NCBI RefSeq assembly: GCF_013201665.1
Contig: NZ_CP053840.1
Location: forward strand, 2,542,001-2,606,000
Length of the DNA stretch: 64,000 bases
Reading direction: 5' to 3'
DNA from: Arcobacter venerupis
GTDB lineage: Bacteria > Campylobacterota > Campylobacteria > Campylobacterales > Arcobacteraceae
Part shown: positions 1-11,120 of the stretch, piece by piece
How the letters are laid out: each line of letters starts with the position of its first letter
How positions within the stretch are numbered: position 1 is the first letter of the stretch
Notes under the pieces: model-generated
The model's input: only the letters and a program-made list of their open reading frames with translations
Told to the model about the DNA's origin: nothing
Database searches by the model: none
Made by a program: the position numbers and the translations under genes

Positions 1-508
1 TGAACTTAGTAAACATTGCAGTCATAATTTAAAGTTAATTGGTATTGATAACTCAAGTGCCATGTTAAGTCGTGCAGCAAAAAAAGCAAAAGCTTTTGGG
101 GTTGAAATAGATCTTATAAATGCTGATTTACATGATGTAAACTATGAAAATGCAAAACTAATTCTTTCAAACTACACTTTACAATTTATCAGACCACTTC
201 AAAGAGAAAAATTAGTAAAAAAAATATATGATTCACTAGAAGACAAAGGAATTTTTATCTTTAGTGAAAAAGTTATCTCTTCAAATTCAACACTAAATAA
301 ACAATCTATTGATGAATATTATGAGTTCAAAAAAACTCAAGGTTATAGTGAATTTGAAATATCGCAAAAAAGAGAAGCTTTGGAAAATGTACTAATTCCA
401 TATACAGAAGAAGAAAATAAAAAAATGATATTAGATGCTGGATTTAGCCATTGTGAAACTATTTTCAAATGGGTTAATTTTGCAACATTTATAGCAATAA
501 AAAAATAA
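1..508 (+). CDS. cmoA: Carboxy-S-adenosyl-L-methionine synthase CmoA, C-terminal part
   Basis: The 5' end lies outside the window and the frame is open from base 2. CmoA makes carboxy-SAM from SAM and prephenate for the cmo5U modification of tRNA wobble uridines in the cytoplasm. The visible part carries the SAM-methyltransferase-fold core ([11 protein letters not shown], then NADLHD) and the CmoA-typical stretch NYTLQFIRP, followed by [17 protein letters not shown] and a C-terminal [15 protein letters not shown] block, all close to the family pattern. A start codon at 62 is internal and is not the gene start. The stop at 506-508 is followed at once by a hairpin and then by the bcp gene. Confidence 0.9.
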   Translation, partial: ELSKHCSHNLKLIGIDNSSAMLSRAAKKAKAFGVEIDLINADLHDVNYENAKLILSNYTLQFIRPLQREKLVKKIYDSLEDKGIFIFSEKVISSNSTLNKQSIDEYYEFKKTQGYSEFEISQKREALENVLIPYTEEENKKMILDAGFSHCETIFKWVNFATFIAIKK

Positions 509-533
509 TAGTTCCCTTTCAAATTGGGAACTA
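509..533 (+). terminator. Intercistronic hairpin after cmoA
   Basis: An 8-bp perfect stem (TAGTTCCC at 509-516, GGGAACTA at 526-533) with a 9-nt loop begins one base after the cmoA stop. It is followed by ATTTAAAA and not by a U-run, so it may be a weak terminator or an mRNA 3'-end stabiliser. The bcp ribosome binding site starts only a few bases further on. Confidence 0.4.
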
Positions 534-550
534 ATTTAAAAGGAAATATG

Positions 551-1057
551 ATGTTAAAAGTTGGAGATATAGCACCTAGTTTTTGTGCACCAAATCAAGA
601 TGATGTTGAAATTTGTTCAAGAGACTTAGCAGGAAAATGGATAGTTTTATACTTTTACCCAAAAGATTTAACACCAGGTTGTACTACTGAGGCTTGTGAT
701 TTTACAGATAATCACTCATCTTTTGATGATTTAGATGCAGTTATTTTAGGTGTTAGTGCTGATGATACACTAAAACATAGAAAATTTATTGATAAATATG
801 ATTTAACAATTACTCTTTTATCTGATGTTAGCAAAAAAATGTGCGAAGATTATGGAGTTTGGCAATTAAAACAATTTATGGGTAAAGAGTTTATGGGAGT
901 TGTTAGAAGCACATTTATCATAAATCCTGAAGGGAAAATTGCAGCTATTTGGGATAAAGTAAGTGTTAGAAAGAAAAAAAGTGTAAAAGGTGAAAAAATA
1001 GAGATTTTACACGTAGATGAAGTTAAAGCTAAACTTCATGAATTACAATCAATTTAA
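551..1057 (+). CDS. bcp: Thioredoxin-dependent peroxiredoxin Bcp
   Basis: A 168-residue cytosolic peroxiredoxin of the Bcp/PrxQ group, which reduces hydroperoxides at the expense of thioredoxin. The active-site segment is TPGCTTEAC, with the peroxidatic Cys at residue 44 and the resolving Cys at 49, the short CX4C spacing typical of atypical 2-Cys Bcp. The N-terminal KVGDIAPSF and the later VRSTFIINPEGKI segments are family signatures. Two adjacent ATG codons (548 and 551) are possible starts. The second is chosen because AAAGGA at 539-544 then stands 6 nt away. A TTG-initiated longer reading from 524 runs through the upstream hairpin and is unlikely. The pgbA-like gene starts 13 nt downstream, so the two may be co-transcribed. 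Confidence 0.92.
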   Translation: MLKVGDIAPSFCAPNQDDVEICSRDLAGKWIVLYFYPKDLTPGCTTEACDFTDNHSSFDDLDAVILGVSADDTLKHRKFIDKYDLTITLLSDVSKKMCEDYGVWQLKQFMGKEFMGVVRSTFIINPEGKIAAIWDKVSVRKKKSVKGEKIEILHVDEVKAKLHELQSI

Positions 1058-1070
1058 ATTAGGAATAACA

Positions 1071-2093
1071 ATGACAAAAATATTTAGTAAGCTTTTATTA
1101 GTTAGTGCGAGCACTTGTTTATTATCAAATCTAGCATTTGCTCAAGATACAACTTGTTATAAAAATGAGGTAGAAAAACCTTCTTTAATTGAAGATGTTG
1201 CACTTGATGGTGGTATTTGTAATGGGAAATTATCATTAAATGATATGAAAGATAATGGTTGGGATGTTTTGGATATTAAAATTAATTCTTCAAAAAATAA
1301 ATTTAATTATACTTACTACTTTACAAAAGGTAATAATACAAAACAAAATAATAGTAATGTTTTATTAAGAACATCAATTACTGAAAATCCAACTACTTCA
1401 AATAATGAATTCTCAATTAAACCAATTGGCACAAAAATTACAAATATCCAAGATAATAAAAGTACTATTGATGTTGGAAATTTAATTATTGGACAAACTG
1501 GAATCGTTGTTCATATATTTAACAATGACAAAAGATTAATAGTTTCTAATGCAAAAGTAATAAGTTCAAGTGCAAATAGTTCAGTTGTTGAATTTTTTGA
1601 ATTCAATGATTTAGAACAAAATGCAATTCCAACATCTAATAGAGTTGTAGCTAACAATGATATTTTAATTTTAAATTATATGTATAATTCATCTTTATTA
1701 ATAGCACCTGAGTTAGATGCTTTCCAAAGTGTAAGAGATAGTTTTAAATCAAATAACTTTATCCACTCAGATATATTTGCTGCAAAATTAAAAGTAGATA
1801 ATATTCCTTATCCTACAAAAGAAGATATTCAAAAATTTGCAATTGAGCAAAATCTTGGAACAATCTTTATGGTAATTGAAAATAAAGTTTTTGTTATTGA
1901 TACGAAAACATTCACTATTTTACAAAGTTATGCAATTAATTATGATAACTCGGCTGAAGTAAAAATGCCATTTTATACAAGAGTTGAAGAAATTGAAGAT
2001 ACTATTTTCCATTGGTCATTTTTTGATTTCTTCTCAGGTAAAAAGAACTTAAGTTACAACGATTATTATAAAATGATTTTAGGAATTAACTAA
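1071..2093 (+). CDS. PgbA-like exported protein (plasminogen-binding N-terminal domain)
   Basis: A 340-residue protein with an N-terminal signal peptide (charged MTKIFSK, hydrophobic core, cleavage near AFA-Q at about residue 24). The body resembles the N-terminal domain of Helicobacter plasminogen-binding proteins PgbA/PgbB: a GQTGIVVH segment, a core around ILNYMYNSSLLIAPELDAF, then HSDIFAAKL and a VIENKVFVID stretch. The recognition is from remembered family pattern and from context, because in H. pylori pgbA stands directly before glcD just as here. The H. pylori proteins carry a Lys-rich C-terminal tail used to bind plasminogen. No such tail is present, so binding of host plasminogen should not be assumed. 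ATG 1071 has AGGAAT at 1061-1066. The stop overlaps the glcD start (TAATG). Confidence 0.65.
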   Translation: MTKIFSKLLLVSASTCLLSNLAFAQDTTCYKNEVEKPSLIEDVALDGGICNGKLSLNDMKDNGWDVLDIKINSSKNKFNYTYYFTKGNNTKQNNSNVLLRTSITENPTTSNNEFSIKPIGTKITNIQDNKSTIDVGNLIIGQTGIVVHIFNNDKRLIVSNAKVISSSANSSVVEFFEFNDLEQNAIPTSNRVVANNDILILNYMYNSSLLIAPELDAFQSVRDSFKSNNFIHSDIFAAKLKVDNIPYPTKEDIQKFAIEQNLGTIFMVIENKVFVIDTKTFTILQSYAINYDNSAEVKMPFYTRVEEIEDTIFHWSFFDFFSGKKNLSYNDYYKMILGIN

Positions 2094-3481
2094 TGATTGA
2101 CAAAAAACATTTAGATTATATTACTTCAGTTGTTGGTGAAGAAAATATAAAAAGTGACAAAGCACATTTAATTGCATTTTGTTACGATGCAACAAGAACA
2201 AGATTCGAACCAGATGCTGTTGTATTTCCACGACATGAACAAGATGTATCTGATATTTTAAAATATTGTAATGAACATCAAATCATAATTGTGCCACGTG
2301 GTGCAGGTTCTGGATTTACAGGTGGAGCATTACCTGCAAGTGGAGGGATTATTCTAAGTCTTGAACGACATATGAATAAACTACTTGAAATTGATATGGA
2401 AAATATGGTTGGAGTTGTTCAACCAGGACTTATCAATATGCAATTTCAAAAAGCAGTTGAAGAAGTAGGACTTTTTTATCCTCCAGATCCAGCAAGTGAA
2501 GAGTACTCAACACTTGGAGGAAATGTAAGTGAAAATGCAGGTGGTATGAGAGCTGCAAAATATGGTATTACAAAAGATTATGTAATGGCTTTAAGAGCTG
2601 TTTTACCAAATGGAGATATTATTGTTGCAGGAAAAAGAACTATTAAAGATGTTGCTGGTTATAACACAGCTGGAATTTTAATAGCAAGTGAAGGAACTCT
2701 TGCTGTTATCACAGAAATTACTTTAAAATTAATTCCAAAACCAAAGTTCAAACAAACATACATGGGAGTTTTTCCAAGCGTTGATAGTGCAATGACAGCT
2801 GTATTTAAATCACTCGCAGCTGGAGCAAATCCAGTTGCTATGGAATTTTTAGATGCCCTTGTAATTAAAGCATTAAAACAAAAATTTCCACAAGTTTCAC
2901 TTCCTGATAATGCAGGTGGAATTTTAGTTGGTGATGTTGATGCTAGTTCAATGGCAGAAATTGATTCACAGCTTCAAACGCTAAAAGAATCATTTGCTGC
3001 AAATGGTTCAACTGAATTTATAATTGCTAAAGATGAAGAAGAAGGTAAAAAACTTTGGTTTGCTAGACGAAATGCAAGTCCAGCAACTATGATTTATGGA
3101 ACTAAAAAATTAAATGAAGATATTTCCGTTCCAAGATCTAAACTTCCAGTTGCCCTTGATGGGATTTATAAAATTGGTGAAAAATATGGCTTCCAAGTTC
3201 CTTGTTTTGGTCATGCAGGAGATGGAAATATCCATGTTAATGTAATGGTAAAAGATAAAACAAATGAAAAAGAGATGGAAGACGGACACAAAGCCATCGA
3301 AGAGATTTTTCAATATGTTGTTGATTTAGGTGGAACTTTAAGTGGTGAGCATGGAATAGGTACATCAAAAGCTCCATTTATGCATATTGCATTTACAGAA
3401 GCTGAAATGAACCTATTTAGAAATATCAAAAAAGCATTTGATCCAAATAATATTTTAAATCCATTTAAAATGGGTTTATAA
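2093..3481 (+). CDS. glcD: FAD-binding oxidase, GlcD family (glycolate/D-lactate dehydrogenase-like)
   Basis: A 462-residue flavoprotein with a PCMH-type FAD-binding domain at roughly 35-215 (VPRGAGSGFTGGALP at 67-81, then STLGGNVSENAGGMR) and a C-terminal FAD-oxidase domain holding GHAGDGNIHVNV near 372-384 and GTLSGEHGIG near 414-423. This matches GlcD and D-2-hydroxyacid dehydrogenases, which oxidise glycolate or D-lactate and pass electrons to a quinone or Fe-S partner. No glcE or glcF lies next to it, so the substrate is open. If it makes glyoxylate from glycolate it would feed the CoA-ester locus at 21.8-29.2 kb, but that is speculation. The start overlaps the upstream stop by one base (translational coupling). 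Confidence 0.88.
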   Translation: MIDKKHLDYITSVVGEENIKSDKAHLIAFCYDATRTRFEPDAVVFPRHEQDVSDILKYCNEHQIIIVPRGAGSGFTGGALPASGGIILSLERHMNKLLEIDMENMVGVVQPGLINMQFQKAVEEVGLFYPPDPASEEYSTLGGNVSENAGGMRAAKYGITKDYVMALRAVLPNGDIIVAGKRTIKDVAGYNTAGILIASEGTLAVITEITLKLIPKPKFKQTYMGVFPSVDSAMTAVFKSLAAGANPVAMEFLDALVIKALKQKFPQVSLPDNAGGILVGDVDASSMAEIDSQLQTLKESFAANGSTEFIIAKDEEEGKKLWFARRNASPATMIYGTKKLNEDISVPRSKLPVALDGIYKIGEKYGFQVPCFGHAGDGNIHVNVMVKDKTNEKEMEDGHKAIEEIFQYVVDLGGTLSGEHGIGTSKAPFMHIAFTEAEMNLFRNIKKAFDPNNILNPFKMGL

Positions 3482-3485
3482 TAAA

Positions 3486-4283
3486 ATGAATAGTTTTAAT
3501 AGTGAAGAGAGTTTTTTAAGAAAAGCTATAAATAAATTAGATTCATTTTTTAATGATGATACAACTTATTATGCTGCTTCTTTGAGTTTCTTTACTATTT
3601 TTTCTATTCTTCCAATTCTTGCTTTATTTATTGCAATTATCTCTTCTTTTTCAGAATTTGACACTTACATTGATATATTTATAACATATATTTTAAATAT
3701 AATAAATCCTACACATTCAGATGAAATTATAGTTGCACTTAAAAACTATATTTCAAATTCCAGTAACTTAGGATTTTTAGGAATTGTTTATATGCTTTTT
3801 GTATTTATTATGTTTTTTAAAGATTATGAATACATAGTAAATAAAATACATAAAGCTAAAAGAAAATCTATTCAATTCTCTTTTCTTTTTTATTCTTTGT
3901 TTTTAGCAATTTTGCCTATTGCATTTACTGCATCTAATATTCTTATTTCATTTTATAATAATACAATTTTACAAAATATATTTTCACATATATTTGCTTG
4001 GATAATATTTTTTACACTTTTTAAATTAAGTGTAAATAGAAAAATAGATAATAAAGCAGCTTTAATTTCTTCTTTTATTACCCTAACAGTTCTATCAATA
4101 ACAAAAAATCTATTTGTTTATTATGTAATCTATAACAAAACTTACACCACAATTTATGGCTCATTAGCAACTTTATTATTTACATTTTTTTGGATTTATA
4201 TCTCTTGGATTATATTTTTATATGGAATAAAAATCTGTCATAAACTAAATGTGAGAGAACAAGCAAAGCTAATTAATAAATAA
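3486..4283 (+). CDS. YihY/BrkB-family inner membrane protein
   Basis: A 265-residue polytopic protein with about six hydrophobic segments. The N-terminal YYAASLSFFTIFSILPILAL is the conserved first helix of the YihY (formerly BrkB/ribonuclease BN) family, and the late motif YGSLATLLFTFFWIYISWIIFLYG is its other hallmark. The molecular function of this family is not firmly established; it is not an RNase, despite older annotations. It starts 4 nt after glcD and is probably in the same transcript. Its stop codon overlaps the first bases of a feoB remnant, so the downstream neighbourhood has been rearranged. Confidence 0.85.
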   Translation: MNSFNSEESFLRKAINKLDSFFNDDTTYYAASLSFFTIFSILPILALFIAIISSFSEFDTYIDIFITYILNIINPTHSDEIIVALKNYISNSSNLGFLGIVYMLFVFIMFFKDYEYIVNKIHKAKRKSIQFSFLFYSLFLAILPIAFTASNILISFYNNTILQNIFSHIFAWIIFFTLFKLSVNRKIDNKAALISSFITLTVLSITKNLFVYYVIYNKTYTTIYGSLATLLFTFFWIYISWIIFLYGIKICHKLNVREQAKLINK

Positions 4284-4717
4284 TAATTTCAGCACTAAAG
4301 AATGAATTAGCACAATATAATCTAGAGCACTCGTATTTAGGATATGTAGGGAAAGCATCAGAAGCATTATTCACTCCTTTAGGATTTGATTGGAAGATGA
4401 CAATAGCACTAGAAACAGGTTTAGCTGCAAAAGAGATTGTAGTATCAACATTATCTATATTGTATGGTTTAGGAAGCGATAATGATGAATCATCAGCAAG
4501 TTTAATAGAAAAGATAAAAACGAATATTCCATTTGAGTCAGCTATATCATTTATTGTTTTTGTAATGATTTATTTGCCTTGCTTAGCTGCCTCAATGGTT
4601 TTTGTAAGAGAAGCAGGCAATTGGAAGTATTTAGCTTATTTATTTATTTTTACAACTACTAGTGCATGGATTTTATCATTCATTGCATATAATGTAACTA
4701 GACTACTAACTATATAA
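4280..4717 (+). pseudogene. feoB: C-terminal remnant of ferrous iron transporter FeoB
   Basis: About 146 codons in frame with the ATG at 4397 match the last fifth of FeoB. There is a YLGYVGKASEALFTPLGFDW segment, then ALETGLAAKEIVVSTL, then two closing membrane helices with YLPCLAASM. A full FeoB is about 700 residues with an N-terminal G domain (GxxxxGKS), none of which is here. The frame is closed by a stop at 4277-4279 just inside the end of the yihY-like gene, and no ribosome binding site precedes the recognisable part. It is best read as a 5'-deleted pseudogene left by a rearrangement. A strong hairpin terminator follows directly, probably that of the former intact gene. Confidence 0.85.
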
Positions 4718-4720
4718 ATT

Positions 4721-4752
4721 AAAAAATAGAGAATAAGTTCTCTATTTTTTAA
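4721..4752 (+). terminator. Intrinsic terminator after the feoB remnant
   Basis: A 13-bp perfect stem (4721-4733 with 4738-4750, arms AAAAAATAGAGAA and TTCTCTATTTTTT) and a 4-nt TAAG loop end in a T-run. The A-run on the other side makes it usable in both directions. The 150 bases from here to the tRNA hold nothing else I can recognise. Confidence 0.85.
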
Positions 4753-4901
4753 AGTCACTTCTCCTTATATTTTAATAACTATAATCATAAATCATTTCAG
4801 AATAAAACTAAATCAGAATTTATTTATTTTATCCAGAATTTCAAAATAATTAAAAGAAACAACATTAAATAAAGGCTAAATAAAGTAAAAGTTAGGGATG
4901 G

Positions 4902-4977
4902 TGGTGCTCACAACAGGATTTGAACCTGTAACCTCTTCCTTACCATGGAATTGCTCTACCGTTGGAGCTATGCAAGC
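4902..4977 (-). tRNA. tRNA-Thr (GGT anticodon)
   Basis: Folded by hand, 76 nt including an encoded CCA. The acceptor stem is 7 bp (two G-U pairs), the D stem GCTC/GAGC is intact, the anticodon loop ATGGTAA gives GGT, the T arm ACAGG-TTCAAAT-CCTGT is intact and the discriminator is A. The Thr identity pairs G1-C72 and C2-G71 are present. Two oddities: position 14 is C where A is almost universal, and the top pair of the anticodon stem (27-43) is A-G. The gene lies about 115 nt beyond the rRNA operon terminator, so it probably needs its own promoter. Confidence 0.85.
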
Positions 4978-5039
4978 AAAAGAGAATAATAAAGAACTAA
5001 CAGAATATGTGGATAGAGTTAGTGTAAAAATAAAGACCA

Positions 5040-5045
5040 ATTATA
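5040..5045 (-). promoter_or_regulatory. Candidate -10 element for tRNA-Thr
   Basis: On the minus strand this reads TATAAT, about 62 nt upstream of the tRNA 5' end and downstream of the rRNA terminator. No clear -35 hexamer precedes it, which is common for sigma-70 promoters in this class. The assignment rests on position and the hexamer only. Confidence 0.35.
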
Positions 5046-5091
5046 CTAGGATAATAAAAGATGAATATAAAAATAACCTAAAAAGCGGGTT

Positions 5092-5145
5092 AAAAAAAAA
5101 GCTTAGCATTGAATACTTTGGTAAGTATAAAAAGCTAAGCTTTAA
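5092..5145 (-). terminator. Intrinsic terminator of the rRNA operon
   Basis: Read on the minus strand after 5S, AAAGCTTAGC (5133-5142) pairs with GCTAAGCTTT (5098-5107). A smaller inner hairpin (ATACTT/AAGTAT) extends it, and the whole ends in an uninterrupted T-run from the A-run at 5092-5100. It lies about 15 nt past the 5S 3' end. Confidence 0.85.
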
Positions 5146-5157
5146 AAAAACTCAAGA

Positions 5158-5272
5158 GCTGGCAGCGGCCTACGTTTCCACCAGGGGACCCGGCAGTATT
5201 ATCGGCGATGAAGTGCTTGACTTCCAGGTTCGGAATGGGACTGGGTATTTCCACTTCTCTATAGCCACCAGC
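5158..5272 (-). rRNA. rrf: 5S ribosomal RNA
   Basis: The reverse complement begins GCTGGTGGCTATAG and ends CGCTGCCAGC, so the terminal helix closes. It contains the conserved CCCAGTCCCATTCCGAACCTGG and CCGATAATACTG segments. The length of about 115 nt is usual. The ends are set by helix closure and could be off by a few bases. Confidence 0.95.
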
Positions 5273-5358
5273 AAAGTTGAGTGTAAAAAGTAAATAAACA
5301 TAAGATAAATCAATATGTATTGCTCTTTACACTCAACTCGTAAAGGAGTTAAGAAAAA

Positions 5359-5374
5359 ATAATGTTAAAGTCTT
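5359..5374. repeat. 23S processing stem, 3' arm
   Basis: ATAATGTTAAAGTCTT here is the exact reverse complement of 8596-8611 on the other side of 23S. In the precursor transcript the 16-bp helix would loop out 23S, the usual RNase III arrangement. It sits in the 220-base 5S-23S spacer, which has no gene. Confidence 0.7.
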
Positions 5375-5380
5375 ATACGC

Positions 5381-5412
5381 GCTTAAAAAAATATTCATTT
5401 TTTCAAGGTAAC
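5381..5412 (-). repeat. Spacer repeat, copy in the 23S-5S spacer
   Basis: Matches 8631-8662 at 27 of 32 positions. On the minus strand both begin GTT(A/G)CCTTGAAAA and end in a T-run and AAG(C/T), and both are followed within 20 nt by an arm of the 23S processing stem. A role in antitermination or processing is possible but not shown. Confidence 0.55.
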
Positions 5413-5492
5413 GCTAGTTTTTTCTAAAAAAACACAATTTGTATTAAATATAAGAAATATATTTAATAAGATAGTAAACCAAAGAATTTGTT

Positions 5493-8402
<2,910 letters not shown>

Positions 8403-8595
8403 AATAAATAGAGTTAAACTCTATCGCATTTTTGATAATATTCTTTGGCTACTATCTTATTAAACATATTATTTAAAATATATCAATAAAATTAGTTGTG
8501 TTCTATCTATTTCTAGATAATTAAAATTTTTGTTTTTAATTATTAGTTCTATTAGAATAAATTCTTTTAGTTCTTTTAATTAAACGAAAAAATTA

Positions 8596-8611
8596 AAGAC
8601 TTTAACATTAT
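8596..8611. repeat. 23S processing stem, 5' arm
   Basis: AAGACTTTAACATTAT is the perfect complement of 5359-5374 across 23S. It is about 195 nt upstream of the 23S 5' end on the transcript. Confidence 0.7.
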
Positions 8612-8630
8612 ATTTTTAAATATCATTGTT

Positions 8631-8662
8631 ACTTAAAAAAATTTACATCTTTTCAAGGCAAC
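8631..8662 (-). repeat. Spacer repeat, copy in the tRNA-23S spacer
   Basis: The partner of 5381-5412 (27 of 32 identical). It lies 19 nt upstream, in transcript order, of the 5' arm of the 23S processing stem. Confidence 0.55.
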
Positions 8663-8764
8663 ATTTTTGATTCGAAAATCAAATATAAATTCAATCTTTT
8701 TGAACTTATATTTAACTTTTTTATCATTTCTTCTAATTATAACTTTTAGCTTATTTTTAATAGG

Positions 8765-8840
8765 TGGTGGAGAATAGCGGGATCGAACCGCTGACCTCCT
8801 GCGTGCAAAGCAGGCGCTCTCCCAGCTGAGCTAATTCCCC
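8765..8840 (-). tRNA. tRNA-Ala (TGC anticodon)
   Basis: A 76-nt cloverleaf with encoded CCA: 5' GGGGAAT pairs with ATTCTCC, the D arm is GCTC/GAGC, and the anticodon stem is CCTGC/GCAGG around TTTGCAC. It contains the G3-T70 wobble pair that marks alanine tRNAs. It has the usual place in the 16S-23S spacer. Confidence 0.97.
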
Positions 8841-8869
8841 ACACTGATTAATCTTTTAAGATTATTTAA

Positions 8870-8946
8870 TGGTGGGCCTATCAGGACTTGAACCTGAGAC
8901 CTCACGATTATCAGTCGAGCGCTCTAGCCAGCTGAGCTATAGGCCC
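8870..8946 (-). tRNA. tRNA-Ile (GAT anticodon)
   Basis: A 77-nt cloverleaf with encoded CCA: acceptor GGGCCTA/TAGGCCC, anticodon loop CTGATAA giving GAT, and a T arm around TTCAAGT. It is the first tRNA after 16S in the transcript, 29 nt ahead of tRNA-Ala. Confidence 0.97.
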
Positions 8947-8965
8947 ATTTTTCTACCTATTTAAA

Positions 8966-8986
8966 TAATCTTTATAAACCGAATAT
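8966..8986. repeat. 16S processing stem, 3' arm
   Basis: 21 bases (TAATCTTTATAAACC then GAATAT) are the perfect reverse complement of 10730-10750 on the far side of 16S. An imperfect extension pairs ACTCTT at 8991 with AAGAGT at 10721. This is the expected RNase III stem looping out pre-16S. Confidence 0.75.
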
Positions 8987-9010
8987 AAAAACTCTTTCTT
9001 TTTAGTTTTA

Positions 9011-9032
9011 AGACTAGAAACGAATCTAGTCT
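9011..9032. other. Short hairpin just past the 16S 3' end
   Basis: An 8-bp perfect stem (AGACTAGA at 9011-9018, TCTAGTCT at 9025-9032) with a 6-nt loop, about 10 nt beyond the mature 16S 3' end in the transcript. No T-run follows. It is likely an rRNA maturation element and not a terminator. Confidence 0.5.
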
Positions 9033-9041
9033 CAATTCTCT

Positions 9042-10558
<1,517 letters not shown>

Positions 10559-10729
10559 ATTGAAGTTTTTGAACTTGACTTCTTCTGTATTATTTTACTA
10601 TTACAAAATTATCACTCATAGTATAGACAAGTTATATGTTTTACCATATTGTTCTTGTTTGTTTTTATATTTTTAACATTTATTCTTATTTTACATCTGT
10701 AATAAATAACAGATTTTTATAAGAGTCTC

Positions 10730-10750
10730 ATATTCGGTTTATAAAGATTA
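10730..10750. repeat. 16S processing stem, 5' arm
   Basis: A perfect 21-base complement of 8966-8986, about 170 nt upstream of the mature 16S 5' end in the transcript. Confidence 0.75.
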
Positions 10751-10850
10751 CTTTACAAACGTTATAATTATTTTTAAAGATCATCCAGTTTCGATTACAA
10801 CGCTTTCTATCATTCTTTCGTTTGATGCGCTTCAGTCAAATTGGACGGGA

Positions 10851-10879
10851 ATTATAATAGATTCTTTTTCCTTTGTCAA
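10851..10879 (-). promoter_or_regulatory. rRNA operon promoter (consensus sigma-70)
   Basis: On the minus strand: TTGACA (10874-10879), a 17-bp spacer, then TATAAT (10851-10856). Both hexamers match the consensus exactly. The discriminator after the -10 is TCCCGTCC, unusually GC-rich for this genome, as expected for a stringently controlled rRNA promoter. Transcription should start near 10842-10844, about 285 nt ahead of 16S. Confidence 0.9.
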
Positions 10880-11093
10880 GGGGTTATCGCTTAAATTTGG
10901 CTTAAATTTATATAATCACCCTACCTCATCTCTTTTACTATGTTTTACTTGGCTTTAAACATTGCTTCTGCTTTTTTTGTATAATTAATACGTTTTTTTA
11001 TTTCTTTGTTATTATTTTGGTAGATTTTAATTGATTTTGAAGAATAAGTGTCTGTTTTATTCAAAACAGTAATGATTTGAGGAAGATTGATTT

Positions 11094-11118
11094 TAAAAAG
11101 TGGAGTTTCCACTTTTTA
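11094..11118 (-). terminator. Terminator after the lipoprotein cytochrome
   Basis: An 11-bp perfect stem (TAAAAAGTGGA at 11094-11104, TCCACTTTTTA at 11108-11118) with a 3-nt loop, starting 2 nt after the cytochrome stop. The stem itself ends in a T-run on the minus strand. Confidence 0.8.
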
Positions 11119-11120
11119 TT

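Larger units (their letters stand above)
8403..8764. other. 23S-tRNA spacer (internal transcribed spacer)
   Basis: A 360-base, very AT-rich interval with no gene. It holds the 5' arm of the 23S processing stem and one copy of the 32-nt spacer repeat, listed separately. The rest shows no structure I can support. Confidence 0.7.
10559..11093. other. rRNA leader and upstream intergenic region
   Basis: A 535-base non-coding interval. From 10559 to about 10845 it is the leader of the rRNA operon, with the 5' arm of the 16S stem and a boxA-like GATCTTTAAAAA at 10771-10782 on the minus strand. The rRNA promoter follows, then about 210 bases up to the cytochrome terminator. That last part contains a small hairpin (CTGTTTT at 11052-11058 with AAAACAG at 11063-11069) but no supported gene. 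Confidence 0.6.

Noticed and set aside
524-550. TTG start giving Bcp a longer N-terminus
   Set aside because: The extension is encoded by the hairpin and the ribosome binding site. The family starts at MLKVGDIAPSF.
1071-2093. Naming the exported protein a plasminogen-binding virulence factor
   Set aside because: Only the N-terminal domain pattern is present. The Lys-rich tail tied to plasminogen binding in Helicobacter is missing.
4898-5293. A 131-codon plus-strand frame
   Set aside because: It runs antisense through tRNA-Thr, the rRNA terminator and 5S rRNA, so it is a shadow frame.
10945-11112. A 55-codon minus-strand frame starting GTG after the lipoprotein cytochrome (ends KAEAMFKAK)
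   Set aside because: Its start lies in the 3' arm of the cytochrome terminator, it has no ribosome binding site, and a second hairpin interrupts it. An open frame of this length has a low but real chance in AT-rich DNA. A homology search would decide.
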